Assembly: GCA_012729055.1 (NCBI GenBank)
Contig: JAAYDW010000037.1
Location: 151,604-215,603 of the forward strand
Reading direction: 5' to 3'
Length of the DNA stretch: 64,000 nt
Source of the DNA: Deltaproteobacteria bacterium
Lineage (GTDB): Bacteria; Desulfobacterota; Syntrophia; Syntrophales; Smithellaceae
This document shows positions 38,006-45,598 of this stretch, one piece after another; position 1 is the first letter of the stretch; each line of letters starts with the position of its first letter. The position numbers and the translations under genes are program-made. The notes below the pieces were generated by a model that searched no databases, had not been told where the DNA came from, and saw only the letters and a program-made list of their open reading frames with translations.

Positions 38006-38674
38006 ATGTCCGTACACTTCATCGGGCCGCAGCCGGAAATTGTCGGCGTTCTCGATCTGCAGGGCGGCGTTCACGAACACCTTGAACACCTGGAAAGACT
38101 GGGGCTTCCCTACCGGCGGGTTAAAGAGGCCAAAGATTTTGAAAATCTGGCGGGCCTGATTCTCCCCGGCGGGGAGAGCACCTGTCTGGCCAGGCTGCTT
38201 CAGCTTTTCGGCTTGGTGGAAGCCATCGGACGCCACGCCGGCCGGGGAATGAAGCTCTGGGGCACATGCGCGGGCGCTATTTTGCTGGCAACGAACGTGG
38301 CCGGCGAAAAATCCTGCCTGGGCCTCATCGACATGGAAATCGAGCGCAACGGCTTCGGCGGCCAGCTCGACAGCTTTCACAGCGAAGCGCTCATCGAAGC
38401 CGTCTCGCCCGCGCCGATTCCCCTCACCTTTATCCGCGCGCCCAAAATTCGCAGCGTCGGAAAAGACGTTAAGGTTTTGCTCCGAATGGACGATTACATA
38501 GCTGCGGCGGAAAACGACCGCGTTGTGGTCACCGTCTTTCATCCGGAGCTGACCGGCTGTCTGGCGCTGCACCGGTATTTTGCCCTGAAATGCGGTTTGC
38601 ATCCGCGGGGGGAAGACGTATCCGAAGGCTGGGATACCGCAAGCTGGATGAAACTGGCGCGCATCGCCTCCTGA
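38006..38674 (+). CDS. pdxT: Pyridoxal 5'-phosphate synthase, glutaminase subunit
   Basis: A 222-aa class I glutaminase. Seen: VGVLDLQGGVHEHLEHLE at the start, LPGGESTCLARLL, the nucleophile in WGTCAGAILLA and the His/Glu dyad in FHPELTG. It is slightly longer than the usual 190-200 aa because of an extended C-terminus. It forms the 12+12 complex with PdxS. Confidence 0.94.
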   Translation: MSVHFIGPQPEIVGVLDLQGGVHEHLEHLERLGLPYRRVKEAKDFENLAGLILPGGESTCLARLLQLFGLVEAIGRHAGRGMKLWGTCAGAILLATNVAGEKSCLGLIDMEIERNGFGGQLDSFHSEALIEAVSPAPIPLTFIRAPKIRSVGKDVKVLLRMDDYIAAAENDRVVVTVFHPELTGCLALHRYFALKCGLHPRGEDVSEGWDTASWMKLARIAS

Positions 38675-38733
38675 AATCCAGATTCCGGCCGCCCAAAAAC
38701 CTGAGAACGGGCATATAGAGGTTTTGCCGGTCC

Positions 38734-39522
38734 ATGTCGAAAATCCGGCTTGTTGAAAAAACTTTTTTTGATAATTGCCGCTTTTGGGGAAGCCTCCTTT
38801 TCCGTCCCTATTGCCGTGGCTCTGTCTGGGCCATGAAGACGGGGATTGCCTCCGCCGATCTCAATATGGCCTGGAATGAAAAACCGCTTTTGTCCGGGGA
38901 CGCACAAGCCGTCCGGGAGGTCCGGAAATATTACGAGCAAGACAAACTGCCCTTCTGGTGGTGGGTGTTCCCCGGCGCTCAATCGCCGGCGACAAACGAT
39001 CTGCTCCGCGGGGAGGGCCTGGTTCCGGTGGAGAGCATTCCGTCAATGTTGGCAGACCTCAACCGCCTGCCCGAACCGGAAGCCGCCGCGTCCGTCGTCC
39101 GCGTTGAAAACGAGCGACAAAGGCTGGCCTGGGCAGAGGTTGCCTTTGCCGGTTTTGATTTTCCTTCCTGCGCCCGCGCATCGTTTTATCGGTTTGTGGA
39201 AGCCCTGCCGCTTGGGTCTGCAGCGCCGCAGAAGCTGTTAATGGCTTTTGCAGATTCCACCCCGGCCGCCACTGCTATATTGTTTCAAAACGGCCCGGCG
39301 GCGGGTATTTATTTTGTGACCACTCTTGCCGCGCACCGGAAAAAAGGGATTGGCCGCGAGATTACGCACGCGGCGATGCGCACGGCCGGACAGGCCGGCG
39401 CCCGCTGGATCACCCTCCAGGCCGCGCCGGAAGGCCTGTCCGTTTACCGGCAGGCCGGTTTTGCGAAATGCGGCAGCGTGGAGGTATACAGCCCGCTAAC
39501 CGACGGCGGTTTTGCCTCCTGA
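38734..39522 (+). CDS. GNAT-family N-acetyltransferase
   Basis: A 262-aa protein with a GNAT domain in its C-terminal half: TTLAAHRKKGIGREITHAAM is motif A with the acetyl-CoA pyrophosphate loop (RKKGIG), and the end LSVYRQAGFAKCGSVEVY is motif B. The N-terminal 130 residues are family-variable. Substrate unknown. The ATG at 38734 gives the longest frame; an internal ATG at 38833 is an alternative start. Confidence 0.75.
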   Translation: MSKIRLVEKTFFDNCRFWGSLLFRPYCRGSVWAMKTGIASADLNMAWNEKPLLSGDAQAVREVRKYYEQDKLPFWWWVFPGAQSPATNDLLRGEGLVPVESIPSMLADLNRLPEPEAAASVVRVENERQRLAWAEVAFAGFDFPSCARASFYRFVEALPLGSAAPQKLLMAFADSTPAATAILFQNGPAAGIYFVTTLAAHRKKGIGREITHAAMRTAGQAGARWITLQAAPEGLSVYRQAGFAKCGSVEVYSPLTDGGFAS

Positions 39523-39588
39523 CCTGATTGACGTTGACATCCCCCCGTACTGTTCTTATAATCCTTGACGGACAAAGGAGGAGAAGTC

Positions 39589-40032
39589 ATGTCCCAGATA
39601 CTGCCAATTCAATGGGAGCCGAAATACAGTGTTCATGTGCCGATTATCGACACCCAGCACAGGAAACTTTTTGATATTGTCAACAGTCTGATTGAAGACC
39701 TGGAAAGCGGAACCGAAGATTTATTGCCTTCCATTCGCGACATGGTGAATTACCTGGCTACCCATTTCCACCAGGAAGACATCGTCATGATGGATTCGCA
39801 GTTTCCCGGTTATATGAAGCACAACGACGACCATCAGCGGTTTATCCGGAAGGTGGAAGATTTTCTCCGCGCTTATCAGGCGGGAGATCAGGATCTGGGA
39901 ATGAAGATGGTCCTGTTTATGAAAGATTGGCTTTATAACCACACCACCAAAATGGACATGCTCTACGCGGACCATATCCTGAAAAACGCCGATCGGCTGA
40001 AACGCTTAGGCAAGGTCACTCTCGATTTTTAA
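39589..40032 (+). CDS. Bacteriohemerythrin
   Basis: A 147-aa oxygen-binding di-iron protein. All canonical ligands are in place: the His in DTQHRKLF, H-x3-E in HFHQED, H-x3-H in HNDDH and H-x4-D in NHTTKMD. I choose the ATG at 39589, preceded by AAAGGAGGAG, over an in-frame TTG at 39565. In an anaerobe it probably captures or senses oxygen. Its stop overlaps the convergent DUF4126 gene by 4 nt. Confidence 0.94.
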   Translation: MSQILPIQWEPKYSVHVPIIDTQHRKLFDIVNSLIEDLESGTEDLLPSIRDMVNYLATHFHQEDIVMMDSQFPGYMKHNDDHQRFIRKVEDFLRAYQAGDQDLGMKMVLFMKDWLYNHTTKMDMLYADHILKNADRLKRLGKVTLDF

Positions 40033-40643
40033 CGTTTTTCATTTTCCGGAATCCGCGCCGGACCACCGCACAGCGGCTGCGGCGCGGGACGGTTTTTCCC
40101 CCGCCGCAACGCCTTTCTAAGCAGTCCCAAGCCGAACAGCGCCAGAAGCGCCAGGCACAAGAGGGGAACGAAAAGGGCTAAAAGCGTTGTGACGACGGAG
40201 CCGGCCAGCTCGAGTGTGGAAAAAACGGGATTGCCGGTCCCGCCGGTGGCCAGTAGCGACTTGGCGCGCAGGGCCACGGTGGAAATCTGCACCAGCCCGG
40301 CGATACCGCCGCCGGCGATAAGCGCCAGCGTCCATTTGAAAAACGGTCCCATGTCCGGAATCACCGCGGCTGTAGTGATCGTGCCGGCGACGACCGCCGC
40401 GGGCGTGGCTATCGTGTCCAGGAAAGAGTCGAACCAGGGCAGGTAATAGCCGAGCACTTCGGCGAGCGTGGCCGTGGCAAAAGCGACTGTTGCCGGGGTG
40501 CCTGCCATCCAGGCAAAACCGTCCGGCAGGCTGATCTGTCCCGCCTGCGCCGCAAGATTGAGCGCCAACAGCGGCACAAAAACGCGAAATCCGCAGGCCG
40601 CTGCAAGCCCGATGCCCAGGGCTATCGCAAGAAACATATCCAT
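40029..40643 (-). CDS. DUF4126 membrane protein
   Basis: A 204-aa polytopic membrane protein of unknown function with about five to six hydrophobic helices. The family pattern is visible in ACGFRVFVPLL near the start, a GYYLPWFDSFLDTIATPAAV stretch and WTLALIAGGGIAGLVQ. The C-terminus is a short basic, Pro-rich tail. It converges on the hemerythrin gene with overlapping stops. Confidence 0.78.
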   Translation of the reverse strand: MDMFLAIALGIGLAAACGFRVFVPLLALNLAAQAGQISLPDGFAWMAGTPATVAFATATLAEVLGYYLPWFDSFLDTIATPAAVVAGTITTAAVIPDMGPFFKWTLALIAGGGIAGLVQISTVALRAKSLLATGGTGNPVFSTLELAGSVVTTLLALFVPLLCLALLALFGLGLLRKALRRGKNRPAPQPLCGGPARIPENEKR

Positions 40644-40729
40644 ACGCCACCATCCCCGATGGTTCCTATCATAACAGAATGAGGAATTTTATCAATCCGC
40701 CTTTCATTTTCACAAAGTTGTTCCGAAAA

Positions 40730-40745
40730 TGGTTTGCTCCTTGCA
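40730..40745 (+). promoter_or_regulatory. Sigma-54-type promoter before the NifA-like gene
   Basis: TGGTTT-N5-TTGCA keeps the GG-N10-GC spacing of -24/-12 promoters and lies 80 nt before the regulator start. The -12 half is perfect and the -24 half matches at TGG only. A TTGTTCC element sits just upstream at 40718-40724. Confidence 0.5.
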
Positions 40746-40824
40746 CTATATCGTTCCAACGACAGAAATATGAATTGCTATTTGAACATTTTTGTCACAA
40801 TATTTTAAAGGTTGTCTGCCGGAT

Positions 40825-42402
40825 ATGGACAAAGTTTTTTTCAAAAGCTCGTATGAGAAAGGAACGACATTGAGCATTCACACATATGAAGAGTTGGCGG
40901 CTCTGCACGCCATTGCCAAGATTTTCGCGCAGCCGGGTGATTTGCGCGATCAGTTGGAAGAGGTTCTCAATGAAATGAGTTCGCGCCTGGGAATGCAGCG
41001 CGGCATGATATCGCTTCTGGACCGGGACAAGCAGGAAGCCTGGCTGGACATCGCCCATGACGTCAACCTGGAAGGTCTGGAAGTGACGTATAAACCGGGG
41101 GAGGGCATTACCGGCAAGGTGGTGGAAACCGGGCGTCCCATGGCCGTTGCGAACCTGGGTCAGGAGGCGCACTTCCTGGACCGCACCGGCGCGCGGCGGC
41201 ACTTAAACCGCGCCGAGCTTTCCTTCCTCTGCGTGCCGATCATGTATGACGGACGCGTGGTCGGCGTGTTGTCCGCCGACAAGGTGGCCAGGGAAGTCGA
41301 AAACCTGGACAAGGAGCTGGCCATGCTTTCCGCGGTGGCCGAACTGATGGCCAAGGCAGTGCATATCCGCGCGCTGGAAGAAGAAAACCGCCGCCTCAGG
41401 AAAATCGTCGGCCAGAACCGTGCGCCGTCCATGGATATCATCGGCCATTCCAAGGCCATGCAGGAGGTTTTCGGCCTGGTGGCGCAGGTCGCCGATTCCA
41501 ACACGACCGTGCTGATTACCGGCGAGACGGGCACGGGCAAGGAGCTGGTGGCGCGCGCCATTCACAACAATTCGCCGCGCAAGGGGGGGCCGCTGGTGCA
41601 GGTGAACTGCGCGGCGATTCCGGACACACTCATTGAAAGCGAATTGTTCGGCCATGAAAAAGGCGCGTTCACAGGCGCGCTCCAGACCCGCCGCGGGCGC
41701 TTCGAAGAAGCCAATGGCGGCACGATCTTTCTTGACGAAGTGGGCGAACTGTCCGCCGCCGCGCAGGTCAAGCTGCTGCGGGTGCTGCAGGAAAAGAAGT
41801 TTCAGCCGTTGGGCTCGTCTCGGGTGGTCCATGTGAATGTCCGGATCATCGCGGCCACCAACCGCAATCTCGAACAGGACATTCTGGCCGACCGTTTCCG
41901 CGCGGACTTGTTTTACCGCCTGAACGTCTTTCCCATTTACCTGCCGCCGCTTCGGGAACGCGGCAGCGACGTGATTTTGCTGGCGGACCATTTTCTTCTC
42001 AAATACAACAAGGAAATGGGCAAAAACGTGAAAAGAATTTCCACCGCGGCTATTGAGGTCTTCCTGTCGCATAAGTGGCCGGGGAACGTCCGCGAACTGG
42101 AAAACTGCATGGAGCGGGCCGTCCTTCTGACGAAAACGGATATTGTGGACTGCCTGCATCTGCCGCCGTCTTTGCAGCTGCGAGAAAAGGAGCTGGACCG
42201 CAAGGATCGCAGCAAGCTGTCCTCGGTCGTGGAAGCACAGGAGCGATCGCTCATCATTGATGCGCTCACGGAAACGAGCGGCAATCAAACCAAGGCGGCC
42301 AAGCTTTTAGGCACGACCAAACGGATTATCCAGTACAAGATAGCGAAGATGGGCATTGATCCCCGGCACTTCCGTAAAAAGGGAAAGGATTCGGGTAATT
42401 GA
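40825..42402 (+). CDS. NifA-like sigma-54-dependent activator (GAF-AAA-HTH)
   Basis: A 525-aa enhancer-binding protein. Residues about 22-180 form a GAF sensor, 200-430 the AAA+ domain with Walker A GETGTGKE (233-240), the sigma-54 contact loop GAFTGA (280-285) and Walker B IFLDEVGE, and the C-terminus a Fis-type HTH ([20 protein letters not shown]). The domain order and GAF sequence resemble NifA. It stands directly before the glutamate synthase/glutamine synthetase operon, so a nitrogen-assimilation role is inferred; no nitrogenase genes are in the window. The ATG at 40825 gives the family N-terminus; the TTG at 40792 is less likely. A sigma-54-like promoter precedes it, suggesting autoregulation. 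Confidence 0.88.
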   Translation: MDKVFFKSSYEKGTTLSIHTYEELAALHAIAKIFAQPGDLRDQLEEVLNEMSSRLGMQRGMISLLDRDKQEAWLDIAHDVNLEGLEVTYKPGEGITGKVVETGRPMAVANLGQEAHFLDRTGARRHLNRAELSFLCVPIMYDGRVVGVLSADKVAREVENLDKELAMLSAVAELMAKAVHIRALEEENRRLRKIVGQNRAPSMDIIGHSKAMQEVFGLVAQVADSNTTVLITGETGTGKELVARAIHNNSPRKGGPLVQVNCAAIPDTLIESELFGHEKGAFTGALQTRRGRFEEANGGTIFLDEVGELSAAAQVKLLRVLQEKKFQPLGSSRVVHVNVRIIAATNRNLEQDILADRFRADLFYRLNVFPIYLPPLRERGSDVILLADHFLLKYNKEMGKNVKRISTAAIEVFLSHKWPGNVRELENCMERAVLLTKTDIVDCLHLPPSLQLREKELDRKDRSKLSSVVEAQERSLIIDALTETSGNQTKAAKLLGTTKRIIQYKIAKMGIDPRHFRKKGKDSGN

Positions 42403-42797
42403 AGAACGTTTTTGTTCGAATTTTATGCGAATTGGCGCAAGATGGCAGGAGTGAACGAAAAAAAAGAACAATAATGTTTTGCCTTTTAAGAAAATAACAA
42501 AATTGTTCCTTTATTTGCCGCGGAAAAAGGAGCTTCTGCGGAGAAAACGGTTTTTCAAAAGAAGTTTTTAAAAGATCCGGCTATTCTCCGTCCCGGCGCC
42601 GGCGGATTCGGGAGGGAGAAACTGCTGTAAAGACGGGAATTCCCGTTTCGCCCGCGCAACTCCCGCCGGAGAGGAGCTCCGGCTGCCGGAGGAGAAGGAA
42701 TACCGGCCCGTTCGGAGGACCGCTTTGGCATGACTCTGGCAACGAGGTTTCCGCCGCCCGGTCAGACGCCGGGCGCGAGTTGAGGAAGGAGAGAAAA
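42403..42797 (+). other. 395-nt leader/regulatory region of the nitrogen operon
   Basis: This gene-free stretch contains TTGTTC-type elements at 42412-42418 and 42503-42509 and the inverse GAACAAT at 42466-42472, an A/T-rich first half, a perfect 14-bp palindrome ACGGGAATTCCCGT at 42633-42646, GC-rich hairpins around 42655-42695, and a sigma-54-like promoter at 42726-42741. The layout (distal repeated elements, spacer, -24/-12 promoter) is what an enhancer-dependent operon shows. Confidence 0.6.
42726..42741 (+). promoter_or_regulatory. Sigma-54-type promoter of the glutamate synthase operon
   Basis: TGGCAT-N5-TGGCA gives the GG-N10-GC arrangement and matches the consensus except for one base in each half. 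It is 56 nt upstream of the first gene of the operon, downstream of the NifA-like activator gene. Confidence 0.6.
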
Positions 42798-43928
42798 ATG
42801 TGTCGTTTATTTGCAGTAACCGCGAACGATCCACTGTCGCCGATGGTGGCCATCAATGCGCTCAACGTGATGAAGGAAGGGCATGACGGCTCCGGCGTGG
42901 GATTGTTCCTGACGGATCTGGGCGGCGAGTTTGAAAAATTTCAAAACGAACCGATCCTTTCCGGCATCTTTTCCAACGAAGGCATCAAGGCGCTCGACCG
43001 CTTCATGATCGATCTGGACTTCATGGTGAAATACAAGCTGTCCTTCCGGCCCACCCGGCCGACGCCGGCCGGCACGCCCAAAAGGGATAACTACGTCATC
43101 CGGGTGTATGAATATCCGGCCGACTGGGACGGCTTGCCCCAGGACGAAATTCAGCACCGCCTGATGATGATTCAGCTGCAACTGCGCGCAATAGGAGAAA
43201 AAGACCAGTCCATGCTGATTTTCAGCTTCTGGCCGGATGTCATCATGATCAAGGAAGTGGGAGATCCTCTGACCGTCGCGGACTACCTCGGGCTCGACCG
43301 CAAGGATCTCTCGGCGCGCACCATCTTGAGCCAGGGACGGCAGAACACCAACTATTCGATCGACATTTACGCCTGCCATCCATTTTTCATCCAGGGCATG
43401 TCGACGATGACCAACGGCGAAAACACCGCGTTCGTGCCGATTCGGGAATTTCTGACGTCGCGCAATTTCCCCGGCTACAGCGGCTACCAGTCCGACTCGG
43501 AAGTGTTCACGCACATTCTGCATTACATGCAAAACAAGCTCGGCCTGGGCATGGAAATGTACAAGCACATCATCACGCCGCTCAAGGACGAGGAGCTGAC
43601 GCGCCATCCCGACGGCCGGATACTGAGAAATCTCAAGCAGAGCTGCCGGCCGCTGATCATCGACGGTCCGAACTGCGTAATCGGCTGCCTGCCGGACAAG
43701 TCGATGTTCATGGTGCAGGATTCGAAGAAACTGCGCCCCGGCGTTGTGGGCGGCCGCCCCGGCATCTTCGCGTTTTCGTCGGAAATGTGCGGTCTGGACG
43801 CGGCCATACCGGAGCGGGACATCAACCTGGACTATCAGCCGATGAAATATGAAACCGTCTTAGTCCGCCGCGGGCGGCAGGAGATAGAAAAATGGAACCA
43901 GTGGGACGCATTACCCCATCTACACTAA
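42798..43928 (+). CDS. Stand-alone glutamate synthase amidotransferase subunit (class II GATase)
   Basis: A 376-aa Ntn-type glutaminase corresponding to the N-terminal domain of bacterial GltB, encoded separately as in archaea. The nucleophile is C2 of MCRLFAVTANDPL; HDGSGVGLFL and the later SMTNGENTAF correspond to the glutamine-binding loops. The ATG at 42798 with AAGGAGAG upstream places Cys at position 2; an in-frame codon at 42780 would not. The C-terminus overlaps the FMN subunit gene by 37 nt. Confidence 0.87.
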   Translation: MCRLFAVTANDPLSPMVAINALNVMKEGHDGSGVGLFLTDLGGEFEKFQNEPILSGIFSNEGIKALDRFMIDLDFMVKYKLSFRPTRPTPAGTPKRDNYVIRVYEYPADWDGLPQDEIQHRLMMIQLQLRAIGEKDQSMLIFSFWPDVIMIKEVGDPLTVADYLGLDRKDLSARTILSQGRQNTNYSIDIYACHPFFIQGMSTMTNGENTAFVPIREFLTSRNFPGYSGYQSDSEVFTHILHYMQNKLGLGMEMYKHIITPLKDEELTRHPDGRILRNLKQSCRPLIIDGPNCVIGCLPDKSMFMVQDSKKLRPGVVGGRPGIFAFSSEMCGLDAAIPERDINLDYQPMKYETVLVRRGRQEIEKWNQWDALPHLH

Positions 43929-45526
43929 GCGTCGGAGATCTGCCCTGGCAGGTTTTGTGGAACAAGGACAGGTGCACGCTGTGCGGAAGCTGCACGGCCG
44001 TCTGTCCCGTGCGGGCGATTGATCTGGGCGTGCACCGCAAGCGCGCGCTTTCGACGCCGGTCGGCCTGGAGAGCCGCCCCCGCAACGTTTTTGCCGTGTA
44101 CCACGGCATCGATCAGCGCACCGATCCGGCGCATGCCTGCGTGGGCTGCGGCATGTGCACGCTCGTCTGCCCCAACGGCGCCATTGCGCCCGCGCGCAGC
44201 GCGGAAATCGACAAGCTGCGCTTTCACGTCAACCAGGGCGGCGAGCCCAGAAGGCGCGGCGGACGGAGAAACAATCCCGACAGCGTGCTCGACAAAATCA
44301 AGTTTGTCCGCATTTCCATGCTCACCGATCCGGCGCTCGACGCGGGGCGGCACGAGTTCGAACTGCGCACGCTTCTGGGCCGGGTGCTGCCGCCGGAGGA
44401 AATGCTGAAAGTGAACCGCGAGCAGGGCTGGATGCCGCCCGTGCGCGAGATTTACCCGCTTGTCATCGGTTCGATGTCCTTCGGCGCTCTTTCGCCCAAC
44501 ATGTGGGAAGGTCTGCAGATGGGCGTCGCGTACCTGAACGAAGAACTTGGCCTGCCGGTCCGCATCTGCACCGGCGAAGGCGGCTGTCCGCCCCGTCTGC
44601 TCAAGTCGCGCTTCTTAAAATACGTGATTCTGCAGATCGCCAGCGGCTATTTCGGCTGGGATGAAATCATCCACGCCCTGCCCGACATGAAAGAAGACCC
44701 GTGCGCGATTGAAATCAAGTACGGCCAGGGCGCGAAGCCCGGCGACGGCGGCCTTTTGATGTGGTACAAGGTCAACAAACTCATCGCGGCGATCCGCGGC
44801 GTGCCGCAGGGCATCAGCCTGCCCAGCCCGCCCACGCACCAGACCAAGTACTCGATCGAGGAAGCCGTGGCCAAGATGATCCAGTCGATGTCGATGGCCT
44901 GGGGATTCCGCGTGCCGGTGTATCCGAAAATTTCCGCCACCAGCACGGCGATGGCGGTGCTGAACAACCTGACCCGCAATCCCTACGCGGCGGGGCTGGC
45001 CATCGACGGCGAGGACGGGGGAACGGGCGCGGCCTACAACGTGTCGATGGACCACATGGGACACCCCATCGCCAGCAATCTGCGCGACGCTTATCTCACG
45101 CTCGTAAAACTGGGCCGGCAAAACGAGCTGCCCCTTTTTGCGGGCGGCGGCATCGGCAAAAACGGCAATCTGGCCGCCAATGCGGCCGCGCTGATCATGC
45201 TGGGCGCGAGCGGCGTGCAGACCGGCAAGTACATCATGCAGGCCGCCGCCGGCTGTCTGGGGTCGGAAGGCGACCGCTGCAACGTCTGCAACACCGGCGT
45301 GTGCCCCAAGGGCATCACGTCGCAGGATCCGCGCCTGGACCGAAGGCTGGATCCGGAAAAAGTCGCCCAGCGCGTGGTGGATCTCTATATGAGTTTTGAT
45401 ACGGAATTGAAAAAAATCGTCGCTCCGCTGGGACGTTCAACGTCGCTGCCGATCGGCATGTCGGATGCGCTGGGAATCGGCGACGCGGATGCGGCCGAGC
45501 GGTTGAAGATCAAATACGTGTTGTAG
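43892..45526 (+). CDS. Glutamate synthase FMN-binding core with ferredoxin domain
   Basis: A 544-aa subunit. Residues 1-110 carry two 4Fe-4S motifs (CTLCGSCTAVCP at 28-39 and CVGCGMCTLVCP near 84-95). The rest is the FMN barrel: IGSMSFGALSPNMWEGLQM, GEGGCPPRL, IKYGQGAKPGDGGLL, the GEDGGTGAAYN loop, and the 3Fe-4S cysteines in the stretch CLGSEGDRCNVCNTGVCPKG. It transfers ammonia from the amidotransferase onto 2-oxoglutarate. The ferredoxin domain suggests direct use of reduced ferredoxin, in keeping with an anaerobe. Confidence 0.9.
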   Translation: MEPVGRITPSTLSVGDLPWQVLWNKDRCTLCGSCTAVCPVRAIDLGVHRKRALSTPVGLESRPRNVFAVYHGIDQRTDPAHACVGCGMCTLVCPNGAIAPARSAEIDKLRFHVNQGGEPRRRGGRRNNPDSVLDKIKFVRISMLTDPALDAGRHEFELRTLLGRVLPPEEMLKVNREQGWMPPVREIYPLVIGSMSFGALSPNMWEGLQMGVAYLNEELGLPVRICTGEGGCPPRLLKSRFLKYVILQIASGYFGWDEIIHALPDMKEDPCAIEIKYGQGAKPGDGGLLMWYKVNKLIAAIRGVPQGISLPSPPTHQTKYSIEEAVAKMIQSMSMAWGFRVPVYPKISATSTAMAVLNNLTRNPYAAGLAIDGEDGGTGAAYNVSMDHMGHPIASNLRDAYLTLVKLGRQNELPLFAGGGIGKNGNLAANAAALIMLGASGVQTGKYIMQAAAGCLGSEGDRCNVCNTGVCPKGITSQDPRLDRRLDPEKVAQRVVDLYMSFDTELKKIVAPLGRSTSLPIGMSDALGIGDADAAERLKIKYVL

Positions 45527-45598
45527 GGAAAGGCTTTGCCGCCCGCAGGGCGGCTGCGACCGGCCCCTACCGGTGAAAATAGGGAACAGGCCGAAAAC

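Noticed and set aside
42431..42446. Second sigma-54 promoter (TGGCGCAAGATGGCA)
   Set aside because: The GG and GC are separated by 9, not 10, bases, so the -24/-12 spacing is wrong.
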